NCBI GenBank assembly: GCA_943846685.1
Contig: OX044363.1
Coordinates: 1 to 64,000, forward strand
Source: an uncultured Pseudomonadales bacterium
GTDB lineage: Bacteria > Pseudomonadota > Gammaproteobacteria > Pseudomonadales > Porticoccaceae
Direction of reading: 5' to 3'
Length of the DNA stretch: 64,000 bases
Position numbers and translations under genes: made by a program. Below the pieces are notes generated by a model. It saw only the letters and a list, made by a program, of their open reading frames with translations. It had not been told where the DNA came from and searched no databases. Shown here in pieces: positions 63,557-64,000 of the stretch (position 1 is its first letter; each line of letters starts with the position of its first letter).

Positions 63557-64000
63557 ATGCGCCAAGGCCTCCAGTTAAAATTCAGCCAACAGCTGACCAT
63601 GACTCCTCAGTTGCAGCAGGCCATTCGCCTATTGCAGTTGTCGACGCTGGAACTGCGCCAGGAAATGATCGAACAGCTCTACAATAATCCACTGCTGGAA
63701 ATCGAAGAAGATAACAGTGGTGAGTCAGTTCCAGAGACACAGCAGTCGTCGCAATCGTCCAACGAAACCCATCAAGAAAATTCTGGCGAACTAACCACCA
63801 AGCAGGATAAAGAAAAAGCCGACGAGCAAAATTCTGACTATGAATGGAGCGAGCAGATTCCTCAGGATTTGCCGGTCGATGCCAACTGGGACGATGTCTA
63901 CAACCCCTCAACCTCTAACAGTTCCGGGGGAGAAGTTAACCTCGAACAGGTCTATCAGGTCACCGAATCCTTTCAGGGGCATCTGGAATGGCAACTCAAC
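63557..64000 (+). CDS. rpoN: RNA polymerase sigma-54 factor, 5' part
   Basis: The first 148 residues are in the window; the gene runs off the end. Region I ([41 protein letters not shown] then NNPLLE) is diagnostic: it contacts the enhancer-binding ATPases and gates open-complex formation. An acidic region II (~55-115, Ser/Gln/Asp-rich) follows, and the core-binding domain begins at the edge. It lies downstream of lptB as in most gammaproteobacteria. Confidence 0.95.
   Translation, partial: MRQGLQLKFSQQLTMTPQLQQAIRLLQLSTLELRQEMIEQLYNNPLLEIEEDNSGESVPETQQSSQSSNETHQENSGELTTKQDKEKADEQNSDYEWSEQIPQDLPVDANWDDVYNPSTSNSSGGEVNLEQVYQVTESFQGHLEWQLN

Overview
The window is a chromosomal segment of a marine-type gammaproteobacterium. 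The syntenic blocks metY-rimP-nusA-infB-rbfA-truB-rpsO-pnp, rlmE-ftsH-folP-glmM-tpiA-secG-leuU, carAB-greA next to grpE-dnaK-dnaJ-dapB, and yrbG-kdsD-kdsC-lptCAB-rpoN opposite mlaC-ibaG-murA-hisGDC are typical of Pseudomonadales/Cellvibrionales relatives. A SAR92-like (Porticoccaceae) affiliation is my guess from the TonB receptor and tpiA/secG order; it is not proven. No rRNA, prophage, transposase or CRISPR array is visible.

Layout. (1) 1-14.8 kb, all on the minus strand and visibly AT-rich: a surface polysaccharide cluster. A MarR-type EPS regulator is followed by a small XRE/AbiEii-type toxin-antitoxin pair, a UDP-GalNAcA pathway (tviB/wbpO and tviC/wbpP type), Wzx- and Wzy-like membrane proteins, two glycosyltransferases, an asparagine-synthase-type amidotransferase, rfbBACD for dTDP-L-rhamnose, and the start of a phosphodiesterase-superfamily gene. 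The leader of the regulator carries ops-like elements. (2) 15.3-27 kb: carA-carB-greA, dapB, the grpE-dnaK-dnaJ heat-shock locus with a near-perfect sigma-32 promoter, and divergent recN. (3) 27.4-36.6 kb: the translation and RNA operon from tRNA-fMet to pnp. (4) 36.7-45.0 kb: a set of accessory genes between tRNA-fMet and tRNA-Leu: djlA, a 37-aa membrane protein, an OlsF-like bifunctional acyltransferase, a PAP2 phosphatase, a glycosyltransferase, a beta-propeller phytase lipoprotein and a TonB-dependent receptor. Three intergenic regions here hold 11-bp-phased Pho-box-like half-sites, so I read the region as a phosphate-starvation island that scavenges phytate and makes phosphorus-free lipids. 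(5) 45.2-57.9 kb: secG, tpiA, glmM, folP, ftsH, rlmE, yhbY, a DegS/AlgW-type protease, hisC-hisD-hisG, murA, ibaG. (6) 58-64 kb: an mlaC without the other mla genes, then yrbG, kdsD, kdsC, lptC, lptA, lptB and the 5' part of rpoN, which has a sigma-54-type promoter in front of it.

At least ten genes or gene fragments are interrupted by single-base indels: the 5'-end phosphodiesterase, rfbD, rfbC, rfbA, rfbB, tviC, tviB, grpE, recN and olsF. Reading frames resume immediately and the sequences stay conserved, so most are probably sequence errors. Coordinates for these genes are given for the reconstructed full gene.

The main points of interest are the putative Pho-regulated island between two tRNA genes that both have partial tRNA duplications nearby, the tandem 136-bp repeats carrying tRNA-Leu 5' ends, the 163-bp long palindrome downstream of recN/pnp, the sigma-54 signature before rpoN, the XRE/AbiEii pair with a nearly leaderless promoter inside an inverted repeat, and the missing mlaFEDB genes.
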